From assembly GCA_965199975.1 (NCBI GenBank), contig OZ241340.1:2170001-2234000 (forward strand): a stretch of DNA of 64,000 nt. Direction: 5' to 3'. Below are positions 52,440 to 61,381 of this stretch, in pieces. The first letter of the stretch is position 1; the number at the start of each line of letters is the position of its first letter. The DNA comes from JASLDZ01 sp965199975. GTDB lineage: Bacteria > Pseudomonadota > Alphaproteobacteria > Caulobacterales > Caulobacteraceae. The notes beneath the pieces are model-generated. The model saw only the letters and a program-made list of their open reading frames with translations, did no database searches and was not told the origin of the DNA. Made by a program: the position numbers and the translations under genes.

Positions 52440-53627
52440 ATGCTTCTGGAGAACAAGGGGGCCGGTCTGCGAGCGGCGCTGATGGCGGGCGTTCTGCTGG
52501 CGCCGGGGCTGGCTTCGGCGCAGTCTCCCCGCTCCGCAACGGCCGTGCCGCCGCCACCCGCGCCGGTGAGCTCGGTCGACCGGCCGCAGCCGGCCGCTGA
52601 CATGCAGGAGGTCCTGGACGCCGCCGGGCGGCTCGGGGCCAAACCCATCGCGCTCGGCACGCCCGCCAAGGTACGTCAGGCTCCGACGCCCGCCGACGCT
52701 GCGATGGCGGTGATGGCGCGCCAGGGCATGAGCACCGCGCCCGACCCGGCCGTCGCGACCCGCGACATGCCCTACGGCTCGGACGCCAAGCAGTTCGTCC
52801 GCATCTACACGCCCGCCGCGGCGGCGAGCTCAAGCCCGCTGCCGGTGGTCGTCTACTACCACGGCGGCGGTTGGGTGATCGCGAACGTGAAGGCTTACGA
52901 CGCATCCACCCGCGTCATGGCCAAGGCATTGAACGCGGTGGTGGTGTCCGTCGAGTACCGCCGCGCGCCGGAGCACAAAGTCCCCGCGCAGCACGAAGAC
53001 GCGCTCGCCGCCTACCGCTGGGTGCTGGGCGACGCGCACAGCTTCAACGGCGACGTGAGCCGTCTCGCCTTCGCCGGCGAGAGCGCGGGCGGCAACCTGG
53101 CGGTCGCCACTGCCGTGGCGGCGCGCGACGCGGGCCTGCCGCTGCCGAGGCGCATCCTTAGCGTCTACCCGATCGCCGAGACGGCGATGGACACTCCGTC
53201 TTACCGTGAGAACGCGCAGATGAAGCCGTTCCTCTCCATGCAGGACATGGCCTGGTTCACCTACTACGTGACGACGGGCAAGGAGCAGGGTCACGACCCC
53301 CGGCTGAACCTCGTGGCCGCCGACCTGCACGGCCTGCCGCCGGTGACCATCGTCAACGCCGACATCGACCCCCTTCGCGACGACGGCGCCCAGTTGCAGC
53401 AGGCTCTGCAGCGCGCCGGGGTGACGGTGGACCGCCGGGTCTTCCCGGGGGTCACCCACGAGTTCTTCGGCATGGGCAAGGTGGTGCGCGGCGCCTACGA
53501 CGCCGAACAGTACGCCTTCGACAGCCTCAAGGCCGACCTCGGCCGTCGAGCCTTCGCGCCTGACGGGTCGGGGGCGCGCCGACGCGCTTCCGACACCGCC
53601 GTTCCGCATGTAAGGAGACCGTCATGA
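52440..53627 (+). CDS. Hormone-sensitive-lipase-type alpha/beta hydrolase, exported
   Basis: First gene of the ten-gene operon. The 395-residue protein has a signal peptide (LRAALMAGVLLAPGLASAQ), a Pro/Ala-rich spacer and an alpha/beta-hydrolase domain. The oxyanion motif is VYYHGGGW, the nucleophile FAGESAGGNLAVATAV, the Asp is in VNADIDPLRDDG, and the His in GVTHEFFGMG. This is the hormone-sensitive-lipase family of esterases acting on short acyl esters. The start has a clear GGAGG site 5 bases upstream of ATG 52440. Its stop overlaps the next start (ATGA). Confidence 0.88.
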   Translation: MLLENKGAGLRAALMAGVLLAPGLASAQSPRSATAVPPPPAPVSSVDRPQPAADMQEVLDAAGRLGAKPIALGTPAKVRQAPTPADAAMAVMARQGMSTAPDPAVATRDMPYGSDAKQFVRIYTPAAAASSSPLPVVVYYHGGGWVIANVKAYDASTRVMAKALNAVVVSVEYRRAPEHKVPAQHEDALAAYRWVLGDAHSFNGDVSRLAFAGESAGGNLAVATAVAARDAGLPLPRRILSVYPIAETAMDTPSYRENAQMKPFLSMQDMAWFTYYVTTGKEQGHDPRLNLVAADLHGLPPVTIVNADIDPLRDDGAQLQQALQRAGVTVDRRVFPGVTHEFFGMGKVVRGAYDAEQYAFDSLKADLGRRAFAPDGSGARRRASDTAVPHVRRPS

Positions 53628-54721
53628 TCAACACTTCCGTCCGCTACACTGACGACGTGGAGAAGCTCCGCGACGACGAGGCCGAGACCATCCAGGGCCT
53701 GAACAAGGCCTTCGACACCATCCTGACCACCACCGCCGAGGATTACGGCCACGCTGTGCGCTCCGTGCACGCCAAGGCGCACGGGATCCTGCAGGGGCGG
53801 CTGGAGGTGAAGGCCGGCCTGCCGCAGGAGCTGGCGCAGGGGATGTTTGCCACGCCGGGCGGGCACGACGTCTACATGCGCCTGTCCACCAACGCCGGCG
53901 ACATCCTGCCTGACGCCATCGGCCTGCCCCGCGGCCTTGCCTTCAAGGTGCTGGACGTCGAGGGCGAGCGCCTGCCGGGCGCAGCGGGCCGCGCGCAGGA
54001 TTTCATCATGGTCAACGGCCCGGTGTTCCAAGCCAAGAACGCCCACGCTTCCCTGGGCAGCCTGAAGCAGCTGGCCGGAACGACGGACAAGGCGGAGGGC
54101 GCCAAGGTGGCGCTCTCGCAGGTGCTGCAGGGCGTCAACAAGGCGCTGACGGCGGTCGGTCTGGAGAGCCCGAAAATCCAATCGCTGGGCGGAGCGCCCA
54201 ACGTCGATCCGCTCGACGAGACCTACTACAGCGTCACGCCGTTCCGGTACGGCGACCACATCGCCAAGTTCAGCCTTGTCCCCGTCTCCCCCGACCTCAC
54301 GGCGCGGACGAAGCAGGAGATCCGCATCGAGGGCCGGGAGAACGCCATCCGCGAGACGGTGCGCGAGGAGATGCGCCGCGTTCACGGCGCCTGGGAGCTG
54401 CGCGTGCAGCTGTGCCGCGGCCTCCACAAGCAGCCCGTCGAGGACCCTACGAAGGAGTGGAAGGAGGGCGAGGCACCCTTCGCAACGGTGGCGACGCTGA
54501 CCGTCGAGCCGCAGGACAGCTGGGACGCCGGGATTGTGCAGCGCGTGGACGAGGAGATGCGCTTCAGCATCTGGACCGGTTTGGCCGCGCGCCGCCCGCT
54601 CGGAAACATCAACCGCGCGCGCAAGGATCCGTACATCCACTCGTCCAATTACCGCGCCGGCTTCAACCGCTGCCCGATCCACGAACCGGGCGTGGCGGCG
54701 GTTCCGGGCTCGGCGCGCTGA
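53624..54721 (+). CDS. Catalase-related heme protein 1
   Basis: A 365-residue member of the catalase superfamily. The distal His is in VRSVHAKAHGILQGRLEV and the distal Asn in QDFIMVNGPVFQAKNA. The segment YYSVTPFRYGDHIAKFSLVP takes the place of later barrel strands. It lacks the C-terminal NADPH/flavodoxin-like parts and is shorter than KatE. Relatives of this size act as small catalases/peroxidases or as fatty-acid hydroperoxide enzymes. The proximal Tyr could not be placed with certainty. It has no signal peptide. It is translationally coupled to the esterase upstream. Confidence 0.82.
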   Translation: MINTSVRYTDDVEKLRDDEAETIQGLNKAFDTILTTTAEDYGHAVRSVHAKAHGILQGRLEVKAGLPQELAQGMFATPGGHDVYMRLSTNAGDILPDAIGLPRGLAFKVLDVEGERLPGAAGRAQDFIMVNGPVFQAKNAHASLGSLKQLAGTTDKAEGAKVALSQVLQGVNKALTAVGLESPKIQSLGGAPNVDPLDETYYSVTPFRYGDHIAKFSLVPVSPDLTARTKQEIRIEGRENAIRETVREEMRRVHGAWELRVQLCRGLHKQPVEDPTKEWKEGEAPFATVATLTVEPQDSWDAGIVQRVDEEMRFSIWTGLAARRPLGNINRARKDPYIHSSNYRAGFNRCPIHEPGVAAVPGSAR

Positions 54722-54731
54722 CGGCCCCGCG

Positions 54732-55316
54732 ATGCGCGCTCCTCCCTTCCCGCCCGCAGAGATGCCGGCAGACGTCCGTCGCCTGCACGACGACATGGAG
54801 TTGGAGATCGCGGCCCATCTGAAGGGCTTCGTCTCCCGGCGCGACGACGGCGCCCTGGTGGGCCCATTCGCCGCCATGCTGCGTTACCCGCAGTTCGGCG
54901 GGCCGGCCTGGGCCTACACCAAGGCGCTGATCGAGAACTCGAAGCTGCCCAAGCCGGCGCACGAAACCGCCATCCTGGTGGTCGGGGCGGCCCTGGACTC
55001 CCGCTACGAGCTGTACTCGCACGAGCGCGTGGCCGGGCAGGCGGGGCTGAGCGAGGCCAAGATCGCCGCGGTCGCCGCGGGACAGCGCCCCGCCGACCTC
55101 ACCGAGGAGGAGCAGGCCGCTTACGACGTCGCCGCCGTGCTGACGGCGGGCAAGCAGCTGCCGGAAGCCACCTACCGCCGGGCGCTGAAGGCCTTCGGCG
55201 AGGCGCAGACGGCCGAGCTGATTTACCTCGTCGGCGGCTACCTGCTGGTCTCGACCCTGCTGAACGCCTTCGACGTGTCCGTGCCCGGCCGCGAGGAAGG
55301 GCTGCCCCGTGGCTGA
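54732..55316 (+). CDS. Carboxymuconolactone decarboxylase-like protein without CxxC
   Basis: A 194-residue protein with the helical carboxymuconolactone-decarboxylase/AhpD fold (AWAYTKALIENSKLPKPAHE, YELYSHERVAGQAGLSEAKI, AEEEQ-type helix LTEEEQAAYDVAAVLTAG). AhpD-type members carry a CxxC pair; this protein has no cysteine at all, so it is not a peroxidase of that kind. A lactone decarboxylase or another small-molecule role is more likely. It follows catalase-like 1 by 10 bases and overlaps the next gene by 8 bases. Confidence 0.82.
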   Translation: MRAPPFPPAEMPADVRRLHDDMELEIAAHLKGFVSRRDDGALVGPFAAMLRYPQFGGPAWAYTKALIENSKLPKPAHETAILVVGAALDSRYELYSHERVAGQAGLSEAKIAAVAAGQRPADLTEEEQAAYDVAAVLTAGKQLPEATYRRALKAFGEAQTAELIYLVGGYLLVSTLLNAFDVSVPGREEGLPRG

Positions 55317-55776
55317 CCGGGCGGGCTGGACGACGGGCGCCGTGGCCGGAAGCCTCGTGGCCGGGGTGGCGATCAGCGTGCTGATGCTCGGCAAGGAGCG
55401 CCTCAGCGGCGAGCCGTCCGACCTGATCCGCTGGGAGCGCCGTGGCACCGCGCGGCTGGGCGCGGAGCCCGCCGGAAGGCCCGGCGCGGCCGAGCAGGCG
55501 ACGGTCCACGGCGGGCGCCTCGCGCTCTCGGCGCTGGGCGGGGCCGCCTACGCTGCCGCCTTCGACGAGGACGCGCCGGTGGTGGCCAGCGGCCTGGCCT
55601 TCGGCGCCGCCTTTTACGTCGCCTGCCACTGGGTCGCCGGCCCGCTGCTGCGCCTCAAGCCGCCCGAGTGGCGCGAGCCGTCCGCCACGATCGCCCAGCA
55701 CCTCGTGGTGCACGCCGTCTACGGCCTGCTGACCGCGCTGGGCGCCCGCATCGCCTCCCGCTCGCCGCTCGCCTGA
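55309..55776 (+). CDS. Small multi-span membrane protein (DUF1440-like, tentative)
   Basis: A 155-residue protein starting at GTG inside the end of the previous gene. It has three or four hydrophobic segments (TTGAVAGSLVAGVAISVLML, LALSALGGAAYAAAF, VASGLAFGAAFYVACHWVAG, VVHAVYGLLTALGARIA) and a charged loop (LGKERLSGEPSDLIRWERRG). The layout resembles YagU/DUF1440 proteins, but I am not certain. It is the only integral membrane protein of the operon. Confidence 0.6.
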   Translation: MADRAGWTTGAVAGSLVAGVAISVLMLGKERLSGEPSDLIRWERRGTARLGAEPAGRPGAAEQATVHGGRLALSALGGAAYAAAFDEDAPVVASGLAFGAAFYVACHWVAGPLLRLKPPEWREPSATIAQHLVVHAVYGLLTALGARIASRSPLA

Positions 55777-55805
55777 GCCTCGATCCCGCACCTTAGGAGC
55801 CCCCC

Positions 55806-56888
55806 ATGACCCCGCTGCCCTACCGTCCCGACGTCGAACAGCCGGACGCCGACGAGCAGAAGACCATCGACGGCATCATCCAGGGCATGACGCAGCAGAG
55901 CGAGAAGGTGGAGGTGCGCGAGCACCACGCCGTTCGCGCCAGCCACGCCAAGAGCTCGGCCTGCGTCGTGGGCGAGATGACGGTGGCCGCCGGCCTGCCG
56001 CCCGAACTCGCGCAGGGGCTGTTCGCGCAACCGGGCCGCTACAACGTGGCGGTGCGGTTCGCCCAAGGTCCGGGCGAGACGCTGGGCGACCGCGTGTCCA
56101 CCCACCGCGGCATGGCGATCAAGATCTTCGGGGTGAGGGGCGAGAAGCTGCCCGGCCACGATGCAGACACGCAGGACTTCGTCTTCGCCACCGGCACGAC
56201 CTTCCCGTCGGGCACGGCCAAGGGCTTCCTCAAGGACGGCACGGCGATCGGCAAGGCGGTGACCACGCCCGAGGGCTTGAAGAGCGCCGTCTCGGCCACC
56301 GCGCGCGGCTTCAACCAGGTGCTGCACGCCTTCGGAGGCGAGAGCGCCAAGGCCGACTTCTTTGGCCACCCCTTCAGCCACCCGATGTCGGAGGGCTACT
56401 TCAGCCAGGCCCCCGTGCGCTTCGGCGACTATGTGGCGAAGCTGGCGGCCGTGCCGGTCGCCCCCGAGCAGCTCGCTCTGGCCGAGTGGCGGCTCGACCC
56501 GCACCAGGACGAAGATGGCTTCCGGCACGCCGCCGTGCGGTACTTCGCCGAGCACGACGCCGTGTACGAGATCAAGGCGCAGCTGTGGGCGGACGCCGAC
56601 AAGCAGCCGATCGAGGACGCCTCGGTGGACTGGCCGGTCTCCATCAGTCCCTACCAGACGGTCGCCACCCTACGCCTACCGCAGCAGGCAGCCTACGGCG
56701 CCGAGCGGGTGCGCGTGTTCGACGACGTGATGAGCTTCCGGCCCGCGCACAGCCTGGCCGCGCACCGCCCGCTCGGCTCGGTGATGCGGGCCCGGCTGCA
56801 GGTGTATCAGGCGCTGAGCGACTTCCGTCATCGCGAGAACGGGGTCGGCTGCGAGGAGCCGCGCGGCGTCGACGCGATCCCCGCCTGA
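55806..56888 (+). CDS. Catalase-related protein 2, divergent heme pocket
   Basis: A 360-residue paralogue of the catalase-like protein two genes upstream. The distal His is kept (VRASHAKSSACVVGEMTV). The Asn of the distal pocket is not: the matching segment is QDFVFATGTTFPSGTAKG, with Thr in its place. Other core strands (YNVAVRFAQGPGETLGDRVS, YFSQAPVRFGDYVAKLAAVP) are conserved with paralogue 1. No signal peptide is seen. Loss of the Asn would be expected to weaken classical catalase chemistry, so it may use a different peroxide or have a non-catalytic role. Confidence 0.8.
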   Translation: MTPLPYRPDVEQPDADEQKTIDGIIQGMTQQSEKVEVREHHAVRASHAKSSACVVGEMTVAAGLPPELAQGLFAQPGRYNVAVRFAQGPGETLGDRVSTHRGMAIKIFGVRGEKLPGHDADTQDFVFATGTTFPSGTAKGFLKDGTAIGKAVTTPEGLKSAVSATARGFNQVLHAFGGESAKADFFGHPFSHPMSEGYFSQAPVRFGDYVAKLAAVPVAPEQLALAEWRLDPHQDEDGFRHAAVRYFAEHDAVYEIKAQLWADADKQPIEDASVDWPVSISPYQTVATLRLPQQAAYGAERVRVFDDVMSFRPAHSLAAHRPLGSVMRARLQVYQALSDFRHRENGVGCEEPRGVDAIPA

Positions 56889-56913
56889 CCTTCAGACCTC
56901 ACGGAGCCTGATC

Positions 56914-57210
56914 ATGCCCCTGCGTTCGCTCGTCCTCGCCGCCCTGCTCGCCGCCGGCCCCGTCGCCGCTGCGGCGCAGACGGTCTCCACCCCAGCCGAC
57001 CTCCAGCGCTTCGACGTCACCATCCGCCGCTTCGACCCGGCCGGGGCGGGGGGGAACGGCCAACTGTTCGTGTTGCCGGTGAACAGCCCGGACGCGGAGC
57101 ACGCCATCGCCTCCACTCTGGCCAACGCCGCCGCCTTCAGCCGCAAGACCGATGGGGCAGGACAGCCCGCGTCCGTGGCCTTCATGGCGGTCAAGGTCCA
57201 GCGGCGCTGA
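56914..57210 (+). CDS. Small exported protein of the ten-gene operon
   Basis: A 98-residue protein with a signal peptide (LVLAALLAAGPVAAAAQT) and a mature part of about 75 residues, starting STPADLQRFDVTIRRFDPAG and ending AGQPASVAFMAVKVQRR. It has no cysteine. No family is recognised. It lies 25 bases after catalase-like 2 and 7 bases before the epoxide-hydrolase-like gene. Confidence 0.65.
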   Translation: MPLRSLVLAALLAAGPVAAAAQTVSTPADLQRFDVTIRRFDPAGAGGNGQLFVLPVNSPDAEHAIASTLANAAAFSRKTDGAGQPASVAFMAVKVQRR

Positions 57211-57217
57211 GGCCGCG

Positions 57218-58093
57218 ATGCCCGTCGCGACCACGCCCCACTTGGAGATCGCCTACGAGGACGGCGGTCCGGCGGACGGCCCGATCGTGCTGCTGCTGCA
57301 CGGCTGGCCTGACAGCGCCGAGACCTGGGCCGCCGTCGCCGCCCGGCTGAACGCCGCGGGCCTGCGCACGATCACCCCCTCGCTGCGCGGTTTCGGCGCC
57401 ACCCGCTTCCGCTCGGGCGGCGAGCGCCGAACGGGGAACAGCGGCGTGCTCGCCCTCGACGCCATCGAGCTGATGGACGCGCTCGGGATCAAGCGCTTCA
57501 TGGTGGCCGGCCACGACTGGGGCTCCAACACCGCCGAGGCGCTGGCGGTGGGCTGGCCCAGGCGCGTCGAGCGTATGGCCATGCTCTCCACGCCCCCGCG
57601 CCTGGGCGGCATGTCGACGCCGCCGTTCGAGCAGGCGCAGCGCCAGTGGTATCACTGGTTTCAGGCGACGGACCGGGGTGCGGAGGCCGTGCGCGCCGAT
57701 CCCAAGGGGTTCGCGCACGTCATGTGGCTCAACTGGTCGCCGCCCGGTTGGTTCGACGAGGCGACCTTCGCCCGCGCCTCCGCCGCCTGGGAGAGCTCGG
57801 ACTGGGTCGATGTGACCCTGCACTCCTACCGCGCGCGCTGGGACGAGGCGAAGCCCGACCCGCGCAGCCGCCGCCTGGAAGCCAAGGTGAAGAAGACACG
57901 GACGCTCAAGCTCCCCGCCCTGTACATCCACGGCCAGGTCGACGGAGTGAACCCGCCCTCGACGAGCGCGACCGTGGCCGAAAAGTTCTCCGGACCGTTC
58001 GAGCTGGTCCAGCTGCCGGGCGTCGGCCACTTCCCGACGCGCGAGGCGCCAGACGCCGTGGCGGAGGCCCTCGTCCGCCACTTCACCCGTTGA
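57218..58093 (+). CDS. Epoxide hydrolase/dehalogenase-like alpha/beta hydrolase
   Basis: A 291-residue cytoplasmic alpha/beta hydrolase. The oxyanion motif is LLLHGWPDSAETWAAV and the nucleophile elbow FMVAGHDWGSNTAEAL, in which Asp is the nucleophile, as in epoxide hydrolases and haloalkane dehalogenases. The catalytic His is in GVGHFPTREAP and a cap domain lies between. The exact reaction cannot be settled without the cap residues in a structure. Confidence 0.85.
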   Translation: MPVATTPHLEIAYEDGGPADGPIVLLLHGWPDSAETWAAVAARLNAAGLRTITPSLRGFGATRFRSGGERRTGNSGVLALDAIELMDALGIKRFMVAGHDWGSNTAEALAVGWPRRVERMAMLSTPPRLGGMSTPPFEQAQRQWYHWFQATDRGAEAVRADPKGFAHVMWLNWSPPGWFDEATFARASAAWESSDWVDVTLHSYRARWDEAKPDPRSRRLEAKVKKTRTLKLPALYIHGQVDGVNPPSTSATVAEKFSGPFELVQLPGVGHFPTREAPDAVAEALVRHFTR

Positions 58094-58128
58094 CCGCACC
58101 TCCCACCCAGATGCCCAAGGAGCCGCCC

Positions 58129-59175
58129 ATGGCCGACGCCGCAACATCCCCCCTTCAGCTAGTCGCCGAGTTCGACCATCAGGTCACCGGTGTGGCCGTG
58201 GTCGAGGACGGCCGACGCTTCGTGAACTTCCCGCGCTGGACGGACGACGCTCCGGTCTCGGTCGCGGAGGTGATGCAGGACGGTTCGATCCGCCCCTACC
58301 CCGACGAGCACTGGAACAGCTGGCGCAACGCCAAGGCCAACGAGATGGACGTCGGCGACCACTTCGTCTGCGTGCAGTCCATCGTGCCCGATGGGCGAGG
58401 GAACCTCTGGGTGCTGGACCCCGGCGCGCCGGGCAACGAGAAGATCCTGGAAGGCGCGCCCAAGCTCGTCCGCATCGACCTGAGCAGCAACCGCGTCGAG
58501 CAGGTGATCAAGGTCGCGCCCGACGTCGCCCTGCAGGGCACCTACCTGAACGACATCCGCTTCTCGCCCGATGGATCGGTCGGCTACATCACCGACAGCG
58601 GTACGCGCGGCGCCATCATCGTCATCGACCTCCAGTCCGGCGAGGGCTGGCGCGCGCTCGATGGGCACGCGTCTACCCAGGTCGACAAGTCGGTGAAGGT
58701 GACGCTCAAGGGCGAGCCGCTGGTGCGGCCCGACGGCCGCCAGCCCGTCTTCGCCGCCGACGGGATCGCCATCTCCAACGACGGGGAGACGCTCTACTAC
58801 CAGGCGCTGACCGGGAAGACGCTCTATGCGATTCCGACCGCCAAGCTGGCGCGTGGCGTGAGCGGGGAGGAGCGCGGGGCCGCCGTGCGGACCGTGGCCG
58901 AGACCTTCGTCGCCGACGGCTTGTGGATGAGCAAGGCGGGCGTGCTTTACCTCACCTCGCCCTCCGACTTTTCGATCAAGCGGCTGGACGGCGACGCGCC
59001 GCAGACCGTGCTCACCGACGACCGCCTGCGTTGGCCCGACACCTTCTCGGAGGGGCCGGACGGCACGATGTACGTCACCGCCAGCCACATACAGGACACC
59101 GTCTGGTTCAAGCCGGACGCGCCGCCGTCCCTCACGACCCAGCTCTTCTCCTTCCCTCCCGTCGCTGTCGGCTGA
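58129..59175 (+). CDS. Royal-jelly/yellow-type (MRJP) beta-propeller 1
   Basis: A 348-residue protein of the MRJP/yellow family, often annotated as L-dopachrome tautomerase-related, and similar in fold to SMP-30/gluconolactonase. Typical blocks are VTGVAVVEDGRRFVNFPRWT, NLWVLDPGAPGNEK, LNDIRFSPDGSVGYITDSGT, FAADGIAISNDGETLYYQAL and WPDTFSEGPDGTMYVTASHI. No signal peptide is seen. ATG 58129 has AAGGAG 6 bases upstream; ATG 58111 is an alternative. A related propeller is encoded two genes downstream. Confidence 0.85.
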   Translation: MADAATSPLQLVAEFDHQVTGVAVVEDGRRFVNFPRWTDDAPVSVAEVMQDGSIRPYPDEHWNSWRNAKANEMDVGDHFVCVQSIVPDGRGNLWVLDPGAPGNEKILEGAPKLVRIDLSSNRVEQVIKVAPDVALQGTYLNDIRFSPDGSVGYITDSGTRGAIIVIDLQSGEGWRALDGHASTQVDKSVKVTLKGEPLVRPDGRQPVFAADGIAISNDGETLYYQALTGKTLYAIPTAKLARGVSGEERGAAVRTVAETFVADGLWMSKAGVLYLTSPSDFSIKRLDGDAPQTVLTDDRLRWPDTFSEGPDGTMYVTASHIQDTVWFKPDAPPSLTTQLFSFPPVAVG

Positions 59176-59202
59176 CGCTGCGACCGTCCCCAGGACAGAG
59201 CC

Positions 59203-60216
59203 ATGCCCGCGCAACGCTACCGACCCCCGCACGCCTTCGGCCTCGGCGGGGTGGCGATCGGCAACGAGTTCCAGTTCGCCACCGACGAGCAAGCGGAGGC
59301 GACGTTCGCCGCCGCCTGGGATGCGGGCGTGCGCTACTTCGACGTGTCGCCCTGGTACGGCCTGGGGCTCGCCGAGCGGCGCTTCGGTCGCTTCCTGGCG
59401 CGCAAGCCACGCGGCGAGTTCGTGATTTCGTCCAAGGTCGGCAAGCTCCTGCGCGCCGGCCGCGACAACGAGGGCCGCAACCACTTCCCTTTCTCGCCGT
59501 CGCCCAACACGCCGCAGTTCGACTACACGGCCGACGGCGTGCTGCGCTCCATCGAGGACAGCCTGCAGCGCCTCGGCCTGGACCGGCTGGACATCGTCTT
59601 CGTCCACGACCTCTCGCCCGACAACAAGCTTCTGCCGCAGGACTGGGGAGCGCTGTGGCCAGTGGCGGAGAAGGGCGCGTTCCCCGCGCTGACCCGGCTG
59701 CGCGAGGAAGGCGTGATCGACGGCTGGGGCATGGGCGTGAACTGCCGGCAGCCGATCCTGCGCTGTCTGGAGACCGCCGACAGCGACGTGCACCTGCTCG
59801 CCAGCCAGTACTCCCTCGTCGACCACGCCGACACGGTCGAGCAGGTGTTCCCGAAGGCGCGCGAGGCCGGCGTCAGCTTCGTGGTCGGCTCCGCGCTGAA
59901 CGCCGGCTTCCTCGGCGGCGAGTCCCGTTACAACTACGGCCAGGAGAACACGCTGATCCCCGCCGACAAGCGCGAGCGCCTGGTTAAGCTCCGCGAGATC
60001 GCCGGTCGCCACGGCGTCGACCTCGTGGCCGCCGCGCTGCAGTTCAGCGCCGCGCCGGACGTGGCCTCCGCCCTGATCGTGGGGACCGCCCGGCCGGAGC
60101 ACATCCTGGCGGACCATGCGGCGCTGCGGGCCCGGATCCCTGCCCCGTTCTGGGAGGAGCTCAGGTCCGAGGGCGTCCTGCACCCGCAGGCGCCGGTACC
60201 GGCGCCCTCGGCCTGA
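59203..60216 (+). CDS. Aldo/keto reductase, D-threo-aldose dehydrogenase-like
   Basis: A 337-residue TIM-barrel NAD(P) oxidoreductase. The catalytic Asp-Tyr pair is in RYFDVSPWYGLGLAERRFG, the Lys in VISSKVGKLLRAG and the His in DIVFVHDLSPDN. C-terminal residues NYGQENTLIPADKRER are typical of the subgroup that oxidises L-fucose/D-threo-aldoses or pyridoxal. Substrate is therefore open. It lies between the two propeller genes (27- and 47-base gaps), which suggests they act on related compounds. Confidence 0.87.
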   Translation: MPAQRYRPPHAFGLGGVAIGNEFQFATDEQAEATFAAAWDAGVRYFDVSPWYGLGLAERRFGRFLARKPRGEFVISSKVGKLLRAGRDNEGRNHFPFSPSPNTPQFDYTADGVLRSIEDSLQRLGLDRLDIVFVHDLSPDNKLLPQDWGALWPVAEKGAFPALTRLREEGVIDGWGMGVNCRQPILRCLETADSDVHLLASQYSLVDHADTVEQVFPKAREAGVSFVVGSALNAGFLGGESRYNYGQENTLIPADKRERLVKLREIAGRHGVDLVAAALQFSAAPDVASALIVGTARPEHILADHAALRARIPAPFWEELRSEGVLHPQAPVPAPSA

Positions 60217-60263
60217 AGGCCGAGACGTCCGACACCAGCCGGCTGACAGAGGGCCATGAACCC

Positions 60264-61334
60264 ATGCAGGATAGTTCGCCCCTCGCAGGCATGATCGAGA
60301 TGGAGATCTGGGGCCGGTCGCAGACGCCGATCGGCGATCCGGCCTTCACCGCGGATGGGCGGCTGGTCGTCAGCCACCACCCGGCCTTCAAGACCGGTCC
60401 CCGCCTCAGCGTCTTCACGGCGCCAGACAGGCTGGAGCCCTATCCCGACGCCCACTGGAATCGGGGCGGCGGGGCCGAAGACGCCTTCGACAGTCCGCAG
60501 GGGCTGCGCACCGACAGCCGCGGCGTCATGTGGATCGCCGACCTGGGACAGCGCGCCCAGGACGCCACGCCCAAGATCGTGGGCTGGAACACGCAGGAGC
60601 GCCGGCTGGAGCGCATCCTGCTGATGCCGCCGCCACTCACCCACCGCCACTCCGAGCCGCAGGACGTCTTGGTGGACGAGCGGCGGGGCAAACTCTACGT
60701 GGCCGACGAGGGCGCCGGGGCGGGGGGCGACGGCTCGCAGGCGGCGCTGATCGTCCTCGACATCGCCTCGGGCGAGGGACGGCGCGTGCTGCACGGCGCC
60801 GCGTGCGTGACGCCGCAGGACGTCGACATCGTGGTCGACCGCCGCGTGGTGCAGAGCTTCGACGAGGAGACCGGCGTCAGCCGCAACACGCGCGTCGGCG
60901 TGGACGGGATTGCGCTAGATCACACGGCGGAGTGGCTCTACTTCGGCCCGCTGAACGGCGATCGCCTGTACCGCATCCGGGCTGAGGATTTGAACGACGT
61001 CCGCCTGTCCGACGCCGAGCTCGCCGCGCGTGTCGAGGACTACGCCGGCCGCCCGAACGCCGGCGGCATGTGGATCGACGCCGCCGACAACATCTACCTC
61101 GTGGAGATCGAGGCGAGGGCGGTCGGCGTGATTCCCGCCTCGGATCGAACCTACCGGCGCTTGGCCGAGCATCCGCTAGCCTACTGGCCGGACGGTCTGG
61201 TCGGCGGTCCCGACGGCTACATCTACGTCACGGCGACGCAGTTGCCCTCCGCGCCTGCTTTCAACGGTGGTGCGATGGCCGGCGAGGCGCCCTACCTCGT
61301 GCTCCGGCTGCAGCCGCCGGCCGGGCTGCTGTAG
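60264..61334 (+). CDS. Royal-jelly/yellow-type (MRJP) beta-propeller 2
   Basis: A 356-residue paralogue of the propeller two genes upstream, and the last gene of the operon. Shared blocks include DPAFTADGRLVVSHHPAFKT, GLRTDSRGVMWIADLG, QDVLVDERRGKLYVADEGAG, GVDGIALDHTAEWLYFGPLN and YWPDGLVGGPDGYIYVTATQ. Spacing of the metal-site-like residues differs from propeller 1. It has no signal peptide. It converges with the NADH-dehydrogenase-like gene. Confidence 0.83.
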   Translation: MQDSSPLAGMIEMEIWGRSQTPIGDPAFTADGRLVVSHHPAFKTGPRLSVFTAPDRLEPYPDAHWNRGGGAEDAFDSPQGLRTDSRGVMWIADLGQRAQDATPKIVGWNTQERRLERILLMPPPLTHRHSEPQDVLVDERRGKLYVADEGAGAGGDGSQAALIVLDIASGEGRRVLHGAACVTPQDVDIVVDRRVVQSFDEETGVSRNTRVGVDGIALDHTAEWLYFGPLNGDRLYRIRAEDLNDVRLSDAELAARVEDYAGRPNAGGMWIDAADNIYLVEIEARAVGVIPASDRTYRRLAEHPLAYWPDGLVGGPDGYIYVTATQLPSAPAFNGGAMAGEAPYLVLRLQPPAGLL

Positions 61335-61381
61335 ACGGCGGAGTTACGGCTGGGGTGAGCACTTAAATCTGATCGTCAACG

